Shown here in pieces: positions 10,126 through 24,200 of a stretch of DNA of 64,000 bases. The notes under the pieces were generated by a model. That model was not told the DNA's origin. It worked only from the letters and a program-made list of their open reading frames with translations, and made no database searches. The position numbers were made by a program, and so were the translations under genes. This DNA is from Undaria pinnatifida (taxonomy: Eukaryota; Sar; Phaeophyceae; Laminariales; Alariaceae): assembly GCA_012845835.1 (NCBI GenBank), contig JABAKD010000027.1, forward strand, positions 7,121,465 to 7,185,464, given 5' to 3'. Positions within the stretch are counted from its first letter, which is position 1; the number at the start of each line of letters is the position of its first letter.

Positions 10126-12131
10126 CCTTAGGAGTCGACAGGTTGAAAGCCTTTATTTTGGAGTTTGTCTGTCTGTGCATTGAAAGAGGAGGAGGAGGTG
10201 GATGGGCGGGGGGAGGGGGGGACGAGGTTGGGGTGGGGGTGGGGGTGGGGGGTGGGGTTGGGTGGGGCATGGAAGCAGCGCGGGGTGATTGATATGTTGA
10301 GCTTCGAAAAACAAAAAAAAACAAGTCAGTCAATGTATGCAAGAGAAACAAGAGACAGCAGCAGCAGCAACAGCAGCAGCACACAGAATCAGATAATACA
10401 TAGCAGCAGAGGAGTGACGTTGTTGTTTCGCTGACAAATAGTTGTATCAAACCGGTACACACCAAGCAAGGCGAGAAGCGCGGGAACCCCGAGCGATGGG
10501 GTGGAGAGGACTCAGGAGCCACCCACCGCTGACCTCCGGTTGGGGTATAGCTATGATTGCAAAGGCTGTGGTAGCAGCAGGGTCGATATGGATAACACGG
10601 GCACACGATTCGGGCTATGTACCCTCGAGACGTCGTTTTGAACGAAGGATTTTTTTATTCACGTGTTGAATGCAGACAGCAGTAGTGAGACCTCTCTCTC
10701 AACCAGCCAAGATCAACCGGCCCAAGTAAGGCTCACCACACCTGCCGTCGCTCGCACCTGCTTCCGCTCTCGGGGGGCCACCGTAGTCGTCGTCGTCGTT
10801 CTCGTTTCGCTCCTCTCTACTCCTTGTCTCTCGGGGTGACGAGCTGGTTGCTTGTGTAGTCGTGGTGTGTGTATATGCAAGGTGGTTCTACGACAGCGAA
10901 AACGCTTGAAAAAAAAGTGCGTGTGCATCATACGTGTACGAGATACGTACCACCACGCAACTTTGCTGTTTGTTTTTGTGTTTCGATTTCCTGCAAGTTG
11001 AACCTGCCTGTGCTTTTTTTGCTTTTTTCCAAAAATTTTGTATTTTTTTGTGTTCCTGTTTTTTTCTTCGAATTTTCGACATTGTTTTTTTTTGCCTGCC
11101 CCACCACCATGTGAAAAAAATATCGAAAAAATGTAACCGTACAGCAGCAAAGCAACACAGAATACACAAGATACTGCTGTACGAGAAAGGACAAATCCAT
11201 TTGGTCTTAAACATAAGATACGTTCCGATTTAAATATTCATATTAAACGGACCGTAAATTTATGTTCATAGTGGTATCAAACAAGATGTGGGCGGCATGT
11301 TCGAGTGCGCTGCTCTACGCCAGTATCGAGCAGTTCAATAAGGCAGTGAGAGCGTTACCGCACACAGCCGTAGACCATCAGCAGCGTACTGCGTACAGTG
11401 CAGCACACACCAGGCCTCAGAGCATGGGAATGGGAAGAGGGGGCCAGCTACGTCCGTCGGTTGTTATTGATAGACATTACACTCTGTACGTACGGACAAC
11501 GTAAAAACATACCTTTGGTATATATACCTGGTCTTGACACTGCTGGTGCTGGTGCTGGTGCTGGTGCTGGTGCTGCGACGATGCTCTGACTACTAGCTCT
11601 ACTACAGACAGCGAGCTTTGGAAAATGACGATGAAGGTGTGCGTGTGCGTGTGCGTGAATGCGACGAGCAACCGGCGATAACCCAACGACAGCCAACATC
11701 AACATCAGTCAGAATATGCAGAAACAATAATGGAAAAATTGGGAAAATATTGTCGAGATCAACTGAATCAACAATAATACCAACCATAAGTACGAAGAAG
11801 ACTTATTTCGAGTCTGCCAGTATTATTGCTGCTTTCGCACGTATGGCGCTGAAATTACAGAGTCGGGTACATCCTCGTAATACTGAATATAGAGCCCTCT
11901 GCGGGTCAGAGAAGACCCCTACTTGTGGTACTGGCACTCTTCGTACGACAGTACAGGCAATGATCTGTGAATTTTATCGGTCCTCATACAAATCCTACAA
12001 GTTATCCCGCGCATGCATGCGCGGCCGTTGACAGAATCCTAATCGTCATCCTCATCATCATATTATCCCTATGCTCATGTGTCCACGTGTCCTTGCTTGC
12101 ATGCTTGCTTTTGCATTGCATGCTTCTGCAG
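10126..12131. other. Gene-poor stretch upstream of the low-complexity gene
   Basis: Holds the likely 5' flank of the minus-strand gene, a G-rich run (about 10190-10265), CAG repeats (10358-10382), T-rich sequence (11010-11095), and a short TGCTGG repeat (11539-11573). No convincing exon is seen apart from the candidate at 12132. Confidence 0.4.
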
Positions 12132-12195
12132 ACGATCCAACTCTTCCCAGCGTTGGCAAAGAACCCCGCCAAGCTTCGGACAATCCTCGATACAG
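12132..12195 (+). other. Candidate small exon, possibly first exon of the EF-hand gene
   Basis: 64 bp framed by an acceptor-like GCTTCTGCAG and a strong donor ACAG/GTAAGA. All three frames are open, so the reading frame cannot be fixed from the sequence. If joined to the acceptor at 15164, one frame runs into the EF-hand open frame upstream of its ATG. It could equally be a 5'-UTR exon or chance. Confidence 0.25.
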
Positions 12196-14579
12196 GTAAG
12201 AGTAGGTGCGCGCTGGCCACATGAGGGTCGGCGGCTTTATCACAACATACAGGCATACCAGGTACCAGGTATATATATATTCCTGTTTAGACTCTACGGC
12301 TGAGTATGCTACGCACATGCTGCCGTTGTTTTTCGTCCCAACTTTGTGATTGAGTAGAAGGAAGTTGTTGTTTCAAGCGTACAGCAAGCGGTACCGCTCC
12401 CCCTCCCCCGGTCTGCAATACATATTTCTTCCAGCCGAAGTTTACCCTCTCGCGCTCTCTCTCTCTCAAGACATCAATCGTAGCATCCTCATCACCCCCC
12501 CCCCCCCCGCCCCTACCCCCCCCCCCCTGGTGTGGACTAGACGTACAGACTACGCACCGGCGGAAGTTGTGCCGTTATCGAATTTGAGCTTGGCAGTTGT
12601 TAACAGCTGCAAGCTTGGCAGCAAGAAGCGGCTGGGAAAAATAACCGGTATAGACGTTGCCGTGAGAGGCAGCAAAACTGAAAGAGTGCTCACGCACGGC
12701 TTTCCACTCTTCCGCTCACCCCCCGCTCCTCAAACCTTACGAGTTCGCCGTGATACGTAATCTCTCGGCTGAAGACCGCCACTTGACCCTTGAGATACCG
12801 CCGTCTTAGCACATCATCGGTGTAGCATGATGAATGAATTGTCTAACCACAGCTGCGCGCTAGCCTCTGAAGTCCGCCATCGCGCAGCATCTGAGACCAC
12901 CTCTCCTCGTCTAACAATTTGGGATTTGGGCCGAGCACAGCAGCCATCACCACACGATCTGGAAAGTATTACACTAAACCAGCAGTCGGCGCTGACAGTT
13001 AGCGCAGTGGTTATATGACGTATCTCTAACAACAACAAAATCTGAGCGCTGACTGAATGCTCAGTGGTTAATATGGCGTATCTGTAGCGTTTTCGTGTGC
13101 TGCACCTGTGGTTCTACTTCCAAACAAGATGTGACAAGAGCGTATCTTCCGTCGGCAAGCCCCGCGGGAGAGCAAGACATTTGGGAGCGGGTGTACTGGA
13201 GTTAGCGTAGAACGCGCCCCTTCTCGGAATAAGAAATCCAGTCTGGACCGGCTTTTCTGTTTTTTGTATCGTCTCCCTCTACCATCTAAATGGTTCTTGT
13301 CTCTAAACAGTATTAAGATAATACTGTCGCGGTACCATGGTTATTGCAGGGGTAGTGTAGGACGAACCGTACTACTGCTATGCAGGTCAGCTCTTTCGTT
13401 CACTCACAGATGTAGTTATCGACTCGATGAAAGCACTTAATATTCCTTCCTGGAAAAGTAGACTTCTGGCAGCAGAGGGGGCCAATGAATCTTCCTCTCC
13501 GGCAGATTAAAAAATAACGCCTCCACACAATATATAGAGGGAAACGGGGGGATACGATAGCAACGGTATGGATTAATTAAAATTCACCCTCCCCCTTAAA
13601 TATATACGAACTTCGAAGGACTTCGTATATCGTCTCCCCTCGAACATCAAAACATAACTTTGTCTTGAACTAGTATTCCTAAGAGTTTACTCTTGTATCA
13701 GGGTGTCTTGTATCTGCGTTTCTGTTATGGAAGAGCTTGTGACAGCAGCGTACCCTCTTTAAGCGAGGCCCGCAGGATAATCCACCTTCGGGAGTGTATA
13801 TGCTGAAGCTAGACTAGAAGGTGGCGATTCTCAAGCGATAAATCCAGCCTGCACCACCAGCGTTTCTGCTTCTTGTATCAGGGCGTCCTGTACCTACATC
13901 TCCACTATGGAACGGGATATTACGGCAGCGTATCCTCCTCCACCAGCAAGTCCATCAGGAGAACAATAAGTTCGGGAGTGGTTGTACCGAAGATGGCGTA
14001 GAACGCGACCATTCTCAAGTACTTGGTACAAAATCTAGTCCGGACCAGATTTTCTGGCTAGTATAAGCAGATTATCCTGTCTTTTCTTATACCTAAAACA
14101 CGAAAAATCGTGCGAGTGCGGTAGAGGCGCACTGGCTTTTCGCTGTCCGAGGCTCATAACCGCTTGAGGAGGTCTATATTATATACTGTATATGCCTTCT
14201 GGGGAAAAAATTGATTTACCTTGTGGGTGAAAATGAAAACGAAAAACCCGATGAACAAACCCATGTGTTAAGATACTCCCTCGAAAGGCCTGTAACTATC
14301 CGAATTGAGATAATTTGGATGGGTTTCGTATGACAAGTTTGGCGTTTTATATTCGGGATAGTCAGGAAATAGATCGAAGGCACCTCTGGTCTCAGAAGCC
14401 ATCCGGGGCTCCGGTGGAATCGAATAAAGCTGCGTCTCTGCGAAGGCTAAGAAAGTGTGTACTCTCCGAGGACCTCCTCAATTGGCAGACCTGCAGGGAG
14501 CACTCTGTATCCCCGCCCAATACCCTTACACATGGCTCAAGCATACCCAAAACATAATATTCCAAAAAACTAACGAACC

Positions 14580-14770
14580 TTCCGACGATTTTGGGTTATA
14601 ACCCCTTTAGAGGTTATAACCCCTTTAGAGCCGTAAAACTCCTCCCTATACTACGTCCAAGTAATGTTGTCCAAGAAACGGGTTGCCAGCTGTAAAGGCG
14701 TTAAGGATTCCCGTCATTCAGAAAATAGTTTTGGCCAAGAAGTGGTATACCCTATATCGTAGCACGCGTC
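14580..14770 (+). mobile_element. Family A remnant split by a family D insertion
   Basis: The family A internal block TTCCGACGATTTTGGGTTA is interrupted at its TTAA by a family D element (about 14596-14704). It resumes as TTAAGGATTCCCGTCATTC and ends in ATCGTAGCACGCGTC. This nested arrangement supports both element definitions and TTAA as the target of family D. The left end of D is partly duplicated. Confidence 0.75.
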
Positions 14771-14901
14771 ATCAGGACGGCCTGTGCGCGTATTTCTGTT
14801 ATGGAGCAGGATGTTGCGGGAGCGCATCCTCCATCATCAGCAAGCCCAGCAGGATAATAGGAAATTCGAGAGCGTTTGTACTGAAGTTAGTGTAGAACGC
14901 G

Positions 14902-15066
14902 CCCATTCTCCGATAAGAAAATGCTCATTCTCAAATATGTAACCCATTCTCCGGTAAGAAAATGTTCATTCTCAAATATGTAACCCATTCTCCAATAAGA
15001 AAATGCTCATTCTCAAATATGTAACCCATTCTCCATTAAGAAAATGCCCATTCTCAAATATGTAAC
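14902..15066 (+). repeat. Four tandem copies of a 42-bp unit
   Basis: Units of CCCATTCTCC, AATAAGAAAATG and CTCATTCTCAAATATGTAA follow each other four times with few mismatches. They lie between the last two copies of the 0.2-kb repeat. Non-coding. Confidence 0.85.
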
Positions 15067-15222
15067 CGAACCAGGCCCATTGTTTCTGTTTTTTACACCA
15101 GGGTGTCTTGTACCTGCGTTTTTATTTTTGTAGCAGGATGTGACGCCAGCGTGTCCTCTTTCAGCAAGCCCCGCCTCCCTTGGCAACACCCGGCGTGTCA
15201 AAAGCGGCAAGCACGGCCTACG

Positions 15223-18200
15223 ATGCTGAGCGACCACGAGCAGCGCAGCCGCCGCCGGGCACCTTTTAGCGACTCCTTCGAGTATCATGATGATGATGTC
15301 GGTGGTGGTGGTGGTGGTGGTGGTGGTGGTGGTGGTGGTGGCGGTGGCGGTGGCGGTGGCAGTGATGATGACGATGATGGTGGCGGTTTGCTCGTTGGAA
15401 CTCGCACTAAAAACGGTAGCGTAGTAGGCATGTCAGCGAGTAGCAGTATCAATAATAGTAATGGTAGCTGGGCGGGGGGAGGCGAAGGATTAGGAGGATG
15501 GGAAGGAGGAGAAGCAGGAGCAAGAGCAGGAGCAGGAGGAGGAGGCAGAGGAGTTGGAGGATGGGGAGGAGGAAGAGGAGGAGGATTCGGTTGGGGGGGG
15601 GGGAGAGAAGGCGGAGGGTCCTCTGTGGCCACGTCGTCAGTTGCGACTTCAAAGAAAGCAATGGGGGCTCTCTCTGCGTCCGTGTACAACGAACTGCAGC
15701 CGTTTCGACTCGCCCACCAGGCCTTAATCAAGGTGAGCGAGCCGTTAATGCCCGCGATTATTATTCGCGTATCTGCGTCTCAGAACATTACATTCCCCTC
15801 AGCAGGCTATCATCTCGCTTTTTTCCCGCCTTGCTTGTTTTTGTTCCACTTCACAGTTATTGGAGTCTGTTTAGCGACCCGGACTAGATTTTGGTGATGA
15901 GTTACAGCCAGAGAAGCGGCAGCAACAGCAACTACAACAACAACAACAACAACTACTACTACTACTACTACTACTACAACAACAACACATCAATCAGCTA
16001 GTCAGTTAGCCCTGGAATGAGCGAGATCAAGTATATTACCGGTATACATATCTCCACGCTCAACGCGGACCATCTTTCGTTCTCCGCCTGCCTGTGTTTG
16101 TACATATGATCTCTCTCTAACTTTCTTGTTTGATGAGTACCAGATAAACATCAAACACGGATGAATAAACCCCCAACCCCCCAAGCCCCTTCGTGCAAAA
16201 CCCAACGTCGACAACCAATCACATCGCAAACATATTCCGAGGTGGACAAATCCTTGCCGCCGCCCCCCTGGTGCAGCACTCAACATCGAAATCCATACAG
16301 CACATACATTGCGGACAAACTCCCCCCTTCCCCCGTTGGTACAGAGCGCAACGCCGGTAACCAACATCACACGTACGTTGTAGACAACCTTTCGCCCCCC
16401 CCCCCGAGGCTCTCTAGTACATACCCCAACGTCGATAGCCAAGCCGTACGATATCGATCCATTGCGGAGCGGACAAACTCCCTACCCCATCCCCTGGTAC
16501 ATAGCCCAATGATATTGTCGTTAACCATCACGTGTCACATCTATGTTGTCTGCAGAGCTTCATTACTACCTGGTACCGCTTGTTCGAGAAAGATGTTTTG
16601 AGGTAGACTGCGGTGTGTGAGGCGCAGAGAGGGTGAAGCCTTCGCTGGTTGATTGCGTTGGATGCCGTTAGGGTTGGGGCTAGGGTTGTTTATGATTCAA
16701 ATAGTATTTTAACCATTTTCGCGAGTAAGCAGAAAAGCGCCATCTATTTATATATCGTCCGCTTGAACGTCTTGAATTGGTGTGGATCACTTGAAATTTG
16801 AGGCGCTGTATCGTAGTGTTGTGAATGTGTCGATCTTGGGGGGGGGGGGGGTGTACTCAGTTTGTGCATGGCCGTAGTCGTATGACCATAGACCCTCGCA
16901 TCCCTACTATGCCGGGACGGAGCACGTCGGGTTTTCACCAACCAGGCAGACATTGCTTGCACCAATCGCGAAGCGCCGTGAGGAGTGAGTCGAGTCGCAT
17001 GGAGGGTGAACCGCACCCTTCCAAGAACCGCTCGTAAGACGGACTTCGGCACCTTGTACCTACTTTCTTGCTCATGGATGACAGCGCCAACAAGTTACTT
17101 TGTTTTTTTGGTGTGGCCACTCCAGCGGCAGCAATGGGTATTACTGTGTAACTGCCTCGTGGGTGAAAAAGGTACCCTGGTTATCTAGCTCACGCAGCGA
17201 TTGGCATGTTTTCCAGCGTCGCTGCCAGCCAACGTCAACCTCAACATACACAAATAATGCTTTACAGCATCGGTGCCAACCGAGGCCAACTATTAGATAC
17301 ATATATTTAAGGGGGTAGGGGCTGTTTTGCAGCAATGCCACGTCGACGCCTAAAACGCCGACCACGCGTGAAACAAAACCAGTATATATACATATATACA
17401 TGTTTAAAATTAGAATTTATTGTCGGCGCCAAAATACCCAAGAAGAGCCATGTTCCAAGCAACGAAGAAAGGCTCACCACTACTGTTAAGGGCGTTGGTA
17501 TTGTTGGAGATGATGCTCTCGTGCAGAACCCAACGCCGCTACCGACGGCGCAACGCAGACTACGATAGGGGGTATACCGCTTTTTGGCAAAATTGTTTCC
17601 TGAACAACAATGGAACGCCGCTACCGACGGCACGACGCAGGCTACGATAGAGGGTATACCGCTTTTTGGCAAAATTATTTTCCGAACAACGATGAAACGC
17701 CGCTACCGACGGCACGACGCAGGCTACGATAGGAGGTATACCGCTTTTTGGCAAAATTCCTTTTTGAACAACAATGGAACGCCGCTGCCGACGGCACGAC
17801 GCAGGCTACGATAGGGGGTATACCGCTTTTTGGCAAAATTCCTTTTTGAACAACAATGGAACGCCGCTACCGACGGCACGACGCAGGCTACGATAGGAGG
17901 TATACCGCTTTTTGGCAAAATTCCTTTTTGAACAACAATGGAACGCCGCTGCCGACGGCACGACGCAGGCTACGATAGGGGGTATACCGCTTTTTGGCAA
18001 AATTCCTTTTTGAACAACAATGGAACGCCGCTACCGACGGCACGACGCAGGCTACGATAGGGGTTATACCGCTTTTTGGCTAAATTATTTTCCGAACAAC
18101 AATGGAACGCCGCTACCGACGGCACGACGCAGGCTACGATAGGGGTTATACCGCTTTTTGGTGAAGCTCTTTTCTGGACAACAATGGAACGCCGCTACCG

Positions 18201-21200
18201 ACGGCACGACGCAGGCTACGATAGGGGTTATACCGCTTTTTGGTGAAGCTCTTTTCTGGACAACAATGACGATGATCCTTAACCCCTTTGCAACTGGAAA
18301 CCCGTTTTGGGGACAACATTACTTGGATTTAGTATAGGGAGGGGTTCGGGGGCTCTAAAGGGGTTAACCCGAAAATCGTGGAAATTTCGTTATTTTTTTA
18401 GTCTTTCTGACCCAAGCTACGGTACCATAAGGGTCTCCCTTTCCTTCAGGGGCCAACTTTTTTGCAATAGCTCGGGGGTCACTCGCGTGCGTAACCCCTC
18501 TGTTCCTCTTCGCGGTCTTACACTTGCTTCTTCTTGCGTTAAATTGACGAAATTAATCGGTAAATGTACGGTACGCCACAACATACCGTACGTGAGTGAC
18601 GGTGTACAGCACAACCCCTCGGACGAGTTTCGTGTGCCGATTTCGCGGCGACCGGTAGAGTCTAGACGCCGAGCGACACACGCGTCTATGGGAAGATCTG
18701 GACGACATCCTCCAAAAGCCGCCACCGTTGTTTTTTGGTACCGCGCTGGTTTCGGAGGAGACCGGCTCAGCATTTTCCTCCCAGGGAGGGTGTTATACAC
18801 TAACACGAACACTGTCATACTTGTATACGGTAATCGCCTAAAACAATTTTTGTCCGTGAGATACTGAGTCAGTCGTGCGAGTGATGGAAACCCGGCAGTG
18901 AAAAATCGAGGTACTCCCCCTACCGTAGCCTTGATATTTGGCGTCGTTCTACGGTAGCCCCCCCCCACAACATTTAATTAACGAAATCGCTGGTTTTTTT
19001 AAACCAGCGGCCGGCCGTATCTCCTGAAACGTGGTGTTACTGCCTCCCCCCCCCGCTCGACGTCGTCTTCGATAGTCCTTTTGCAAACAGGGAAAACACG
19101 TGAAGACTGTTGTTTTCATAGCCATCCTTCCTCGTGTCCAGCAGCCAGATGAAAATGTTCGTTAAAGAAGATCTCTGAGTTTTTTTTTTTGGGGGGGGGG
19201 GAGGCTATCGTAGAATCAGGCTTTTTTGTTGTTGCAATATTGTTCGTTGTAGTTCTCCTTCTTAGGCCATGGGATTGGCCATGCGGGGTTGCGCCTCCAT
19301 TATTCTTCTCTAAATCAGTATTTTTGTGTGCCTGAGAAGGCATAACATGGAGCTCCTCGAGTGGTTATGAGAGGCTCAGAAAGAAAAAAAAAGACCCAGT
19401 GCACCTCTGCCGTGTGGCACGTGTTGCATACACACATTTCGGACCATCCCCCGCCCCCGCCCCTCCCCCCCCCCAGCCTCATCGGTACAGCACCCAAATG
19501 AAGACGCCCATGCCATGCGTACATGGCGGACAAGGCCGGCGTCCTCGGTGCTTCGATAGTGAGCCGCGTAACTGTTGAGGTCGGAGTCGTCGTAGGTTCG
19601 ACTCGCCGCACGAGACTCTCTTAAAAATTGGCAGGTCGAAACTGCGAGGGCGCTGATTGGCGAGATTCGATGCAGAATCGACGAGCATCAAAAAGTTGAA
19701 AAAAAAAATGGAATGCTGAACCCTGAAGGCGCGTACCGGGCGGGGGAGAGAAGAGAAGACACCTGTGACCACGGCTTTTCCAGAAGGTTTGCTGAGGGTA
19801 AAAAAACTCTCACGAATTGATTGAGCTGGGAAGTAAAAATCGCGATTAAAAAGAAATGAAATATAAGACACCTCCCGCCCGTATCCCCTTTTTACACAAC
19901 CCAGGGTCGGTAGTCATACCGCGCATATGTTGTGCTCATACCCCCCCCCCCCGTTCCCTTTTGGTACAGCCGATCTCGGAGGAAGGAGATAAGATATACA
20001 TAATTTTTTTTAATGCAGTATATGGAAGAAGCGTATTGAGCGCCAATATGTTGGAGGCATCTCTATTAGGAGTAGGAACGGTGATCCGTCTCCAAAGCGA
20101 TGCGTGGTCAATGTCCAAATGACAAGAGGCAAGCGACAAATGAGTACGCCCCCCGCTCCCGCCCTCCTCCCCCCCGCTCTTAGTACATAATCCAACGTGG
20201 ATAACCATACACGATACACGCATACGGTGAGGACAAACCCCCCTCGCCCTTGGTTCAGCGCCCAACATCGCTAACCATGTCATACGTGCTCTTGGGGACA
20301 ACCATCCCCCCCCCCCGTTGGTACTGCCGACGACGCCATGTGTCATAGAAGTCCCCGGGGGGAACTCGGGGTAGTAGGTGTTGGGAAGTCTCATGGTTCG
20401 CGGCGTCTCAATCATCTCTCCTTTGGTTCGCTGCTTAGGCATAGCAGGGCTGACTGTATCATACCATATGGAACAACATACAACGACGTGGGGATGCTCT
20501 GCCCATCACCGTCACGTACTTTTCTCTCAACCATCCATTCAAATCGAATGTAAAGGCTACCCATATCTACGCAGAGCACTCTCTAGCATACAGCAGCCGA
20601 CGAAGACACCCATACCAACCACGCGGGGCGCAGTTGAGGTGGCACTTGTCGGCTGAACAAAAAACAGCTGAAAATGACTGGACTGCCTAATCCAGAATTG
20701 ACGGGTTGTGTCATTCTTGTTTCGCAATATTTGCTGTTTTTTACCCCTAGGCCCGGCCATGAGTCTGTTCATCGAGCTGCGCTTTCAGTAGTTTTATTCG
20801 TGAAACAGGTTTTGGTCGGGGGGGGGGGGGGGGGGGGATTAGAACGCTTCACGTAATTGAGAAAGCCTCAGGACAACAAAAAGCAGTGCACACCTGTACC
20901 GAAGCATGTGCGCCACGCATACTCTCTAGGAAACCCTCCCCGCCCCTATCACTTTGGCACATACGCCAACGTCGATATGCTTGCATACCATGAATACATA
21001 TGTATATATTATTTTCATCCCATATATTATCCTCGCACTACTCTTACCGTGCTCCCTCCCAGTAGTAACTCAGACCCGGGGTCATGAAGTGCCCCCCCCC
21101 CCCCCCCCCCCCTTCCCCACTACGGTACGTGTCTTCGTTTTTATCCCGAGAACAATTCAGCATTTTCTTCCCTCGTCGATTCGCGTCGAATTGAAATACA

Positions 21201-24200
21201 TGTGGACAAACTCCCCCCCCCCAGGTTCGACGGTAGAGGAATAACGTTTTGGGGGCCTTTTCTCGGCAGTGGCTTGGTGTCACTCGCCCGTGTGCCCTCC
21301 CTGTTCTTTGCGGTCTTACGCCTTCATGGCTAATGCTAGTGCTGATGCTAGTGCTAATGCTAATGCTAATGCTAATGCTAATGTTAGTGCTAATGCTAGT
21401 GCTAGTGCTAATGCTAGTGCTAGTGCTAATGCTATTGCTAGTGCTAATGCTACTGCTAATGCTAATGCTAGTACTAGTGCTAATGCTAATGCTACTGCCA
21501 ATGCTAATGCTAATGCTAATGCTAATGCTAGTGCTAATGCTAATGCTAGTACTAGTGCTAACGCTATTGCTAATGCTAATGCTAGTGCTAGTGCTAATGC
21601 TAATGCTAGTGCTAATGCTAATGCTAATGCTGATGCTAGTGAAAATACTAATGCTAATGCTAATGCTAGTACTAGTGCTAGTGCTAACGTTAAATCTATT
21701 GCTTTTGCTAGTCTTAATGCTAGTGCTAGTGCTAATGCTAATGCTAATGCTAGTGCTAATACTAATGCTAGTGCCATTGCTAATGTTAATGCTAATGCTA
21801 ACGCTAATACTAAAGCTAGTGCTACTGCTAGTGCTAAAGCTAGTGCTAGTGCTTATGCTAGTGCTAATGCTAATGCTAGTGCTAATGCTAATGCTAATGC
21901 TAATGCTAATGCTAATGCTAGTGCTAATGCTAATGCTAATGCTAAAGCTAATGCTAGTGCTAGTGCTAATGCTAGTGCTAATGCTAATGCTAATGCTAAT
22001 GCTAATTCTAATGCTAATGCTAATGCTAGTGCTGGTGCTAGTGCTAGTGCTAGTGCTAATGCTAGTGCTAATGCTAATGCTAATGCTAATGCTAGTGCTA
22101 ATTCTAATGCTAATGCTAGTGCTAGTGCTAGTGCTAGTGCTAGTGCTAGTGCTAATGCTAATGCTAATGCTAGTGCTAATGCTAATGCTAATGCTAATGC
22201 TAATGCTAATGCTAATGCTAATGCCAATGCTAATGCTAATGCTAATGCTAATGCTAATGCTAATGCTAATGCTAATACTAATGCTAGTGCTAACGTTAAA
22301 TCTATTGCTCTTGCTAGTCTTAATGCTAGTGCTAGTGCTAGTGCTAATGCTAATGCTAGCGCTAATACTAATGCTAGTGCCATTGCTAATGTTAATGCTA
22401 ATGCTAACGCTAATACTAAAGCTAGTGCTACTGCTAGTGCTAAAGCTAGTGCTAGTGCTAATGCTAGTGCTAATGCTAATGCTAGTGCTAATGCTAATGC
22501 TAATGCTAGTGCTAATGCTAATGCTAATGCTAATGCTAAAGCTAGTGCTAGTGCTAGTGTTAATGCTAGTGCTAATGCTAATGCTAATGCTAATGCTAAT
22601 GCTAATTCTAATGCTAATGCTAGTGCTGGTGCTAGTGCTAGTGCTAGTGCTAATGCTAGTGCTAATGCTAATGCTAATGCTAATGCTAGTGCTAATTCTA
22701 ATGCTAATGCTGGTGCTAGTGCTAGTGCTAGTGCTAACGCTATTGCTAATGCTAATGCTAGTGCTAGTGCTAATGCTAATGCTAGTGCTAATGCTAATGC
22801 TAATGCTGATGCTAGTGCAAATACTAATGCTAATGCTAATACTAGTACTAATGCTAATGCTAATGCTACTGCCAATGCTAATGCTAATGCTGATGCTAAT
22901 GCTAATACTAATGCTAGTGCTAATGCTAATGCCAATGCTAGTGCTAATGCTAGTGCTAATGCTAATGCTAATGCTGATGCTAATGCTAATGCTAATGCTC
23001 GCGTTTTTCCAGGCCGCCGCAATGGAATGGTAGGCCAGACCAACACGGTACCACGGTAGGAGGGTTATACTGTTTTCGGGCCCTTTTTTTTCCATTGGCT
23101 CGGGATCACTCGCGCGAGTGGCCCCCCTCTTTCATGCGGTCATAGGTTTTTTTTTCGTGCAAGATTATTTTTCGACATGAATAGATTATTTTTCGACATG
23201 AATAGATTATTTTTCGACATGAATAGATTATTTTTCGACATGAATAGATTATTTTTCGACATGAATAGATTATTTTTCGACATGAATAGATTATTTTTCG
23301 ACATGAATAGATTATTTTTCGACATGAATCCCCCGAAGGGGTGGTCAGCTATGCCCTGACAATCGAATCGCCTAACTCGTCGTTGTCAGTGACCTACAGA
23401 GGACTGAGTCTACGATACTTGTAGCCCCCACCAAAAACAGCGGTTTTCTTTAACGAACGTTTCATGGCTGCTCGACACGAGAAAGGCCGCTAGCAAGCAA
23501 TAGTCTCCACAAGTTTTGTTGTTTGCAAAGGACTTTCGAACGATGACGTCGAGGTGGCAGGCGGCACCGTATTTCAGGAGGTACGGCCGGGAGCTGGTTT
23601 TGAAACCGGCGATTTCGTTAAAGAAAAGTTGGGGGTGGGGGCTACCGTAGAACGACTCAGGGTCACTCGTGCGACTAGCTCAGACCGGGTAGTGAAAAGT
23701 GGGGGGTGCCTCCTGCCGTGGCCTTGATTGGCGAAGTGTTCCATTTGTCCGTGAGGTGTGTCAAGAGTCATTCGTGCGAGTGGTGAGAACCCTGGCAGAG
23801 AAAATGGCGGTGTGATAAGAATATGGTACTTCAACACCGTCGTAGCCTTGTTCGTGGCCATACCGCACATACACACGCCGTTACGCACAAAGCTCTCCTC
23901 TCGCGGAGTTTGATGCCTTGTACACTGGATATGTGCAGCGACGAAACGATCGCTGTGCTAGGAGGGTAAACGGTGGCTGTCCGCAGACGGCTAGACAGGA
24001 AGGAGGCAAGAAACAGGCGAAACAAAAAAATGTTTTAATGTCCCTGTATAGAAGATTTTTTTGGTGAGCTCCCCCGAGTGTCGGAGGTGCCTCTGTTGCT
24101 CCTGCCGACGACGCCACGTATAATCAGATTAAGGGGCTGTTACAGACACAGGCCACCCTTTGCAGGTGTCTCTACTAGGCAGGTTCCACGCTAGTCACTC

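Larger units (their letters stand above)
13095..15164 (+). repeat. Five diverged copies of a 0.2-kb unit ending at a 3' splice site
   Basis: Related units end near 13155, 13763, 13946, 14840 and 15164. Each contains a CTTGTATCAGGGTGTCTTG-like block, a GCGTATCCTCC-like pyrimidine stretch, then CAG (or a decayed equivalent) followed by CAAGCCC. The last copy runs directly into the EF-hand gene. Spacing is irregular because other elements are inserted between copies. Confidence 0.65.

Noticed and set aside
17530-18270. CRISPR array or coding tandem repeat
   Set aside because: 82-bp head-to-tail satellite without variable spacers; the frames on the minus strand shift identity only through repeat mismatches.
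21044-23095. Reading frames of 400-680 codons on both strands
   Set aside because: They are the stop-free frames of the GCTAAT/GCTAGT hexamer array; composition is purely periodic and all frames are open at once.
23163-23330. CRISPR-like regular repeat
   Set aside because: The units are contiguous with no spacers, in a eukaryotic intron.
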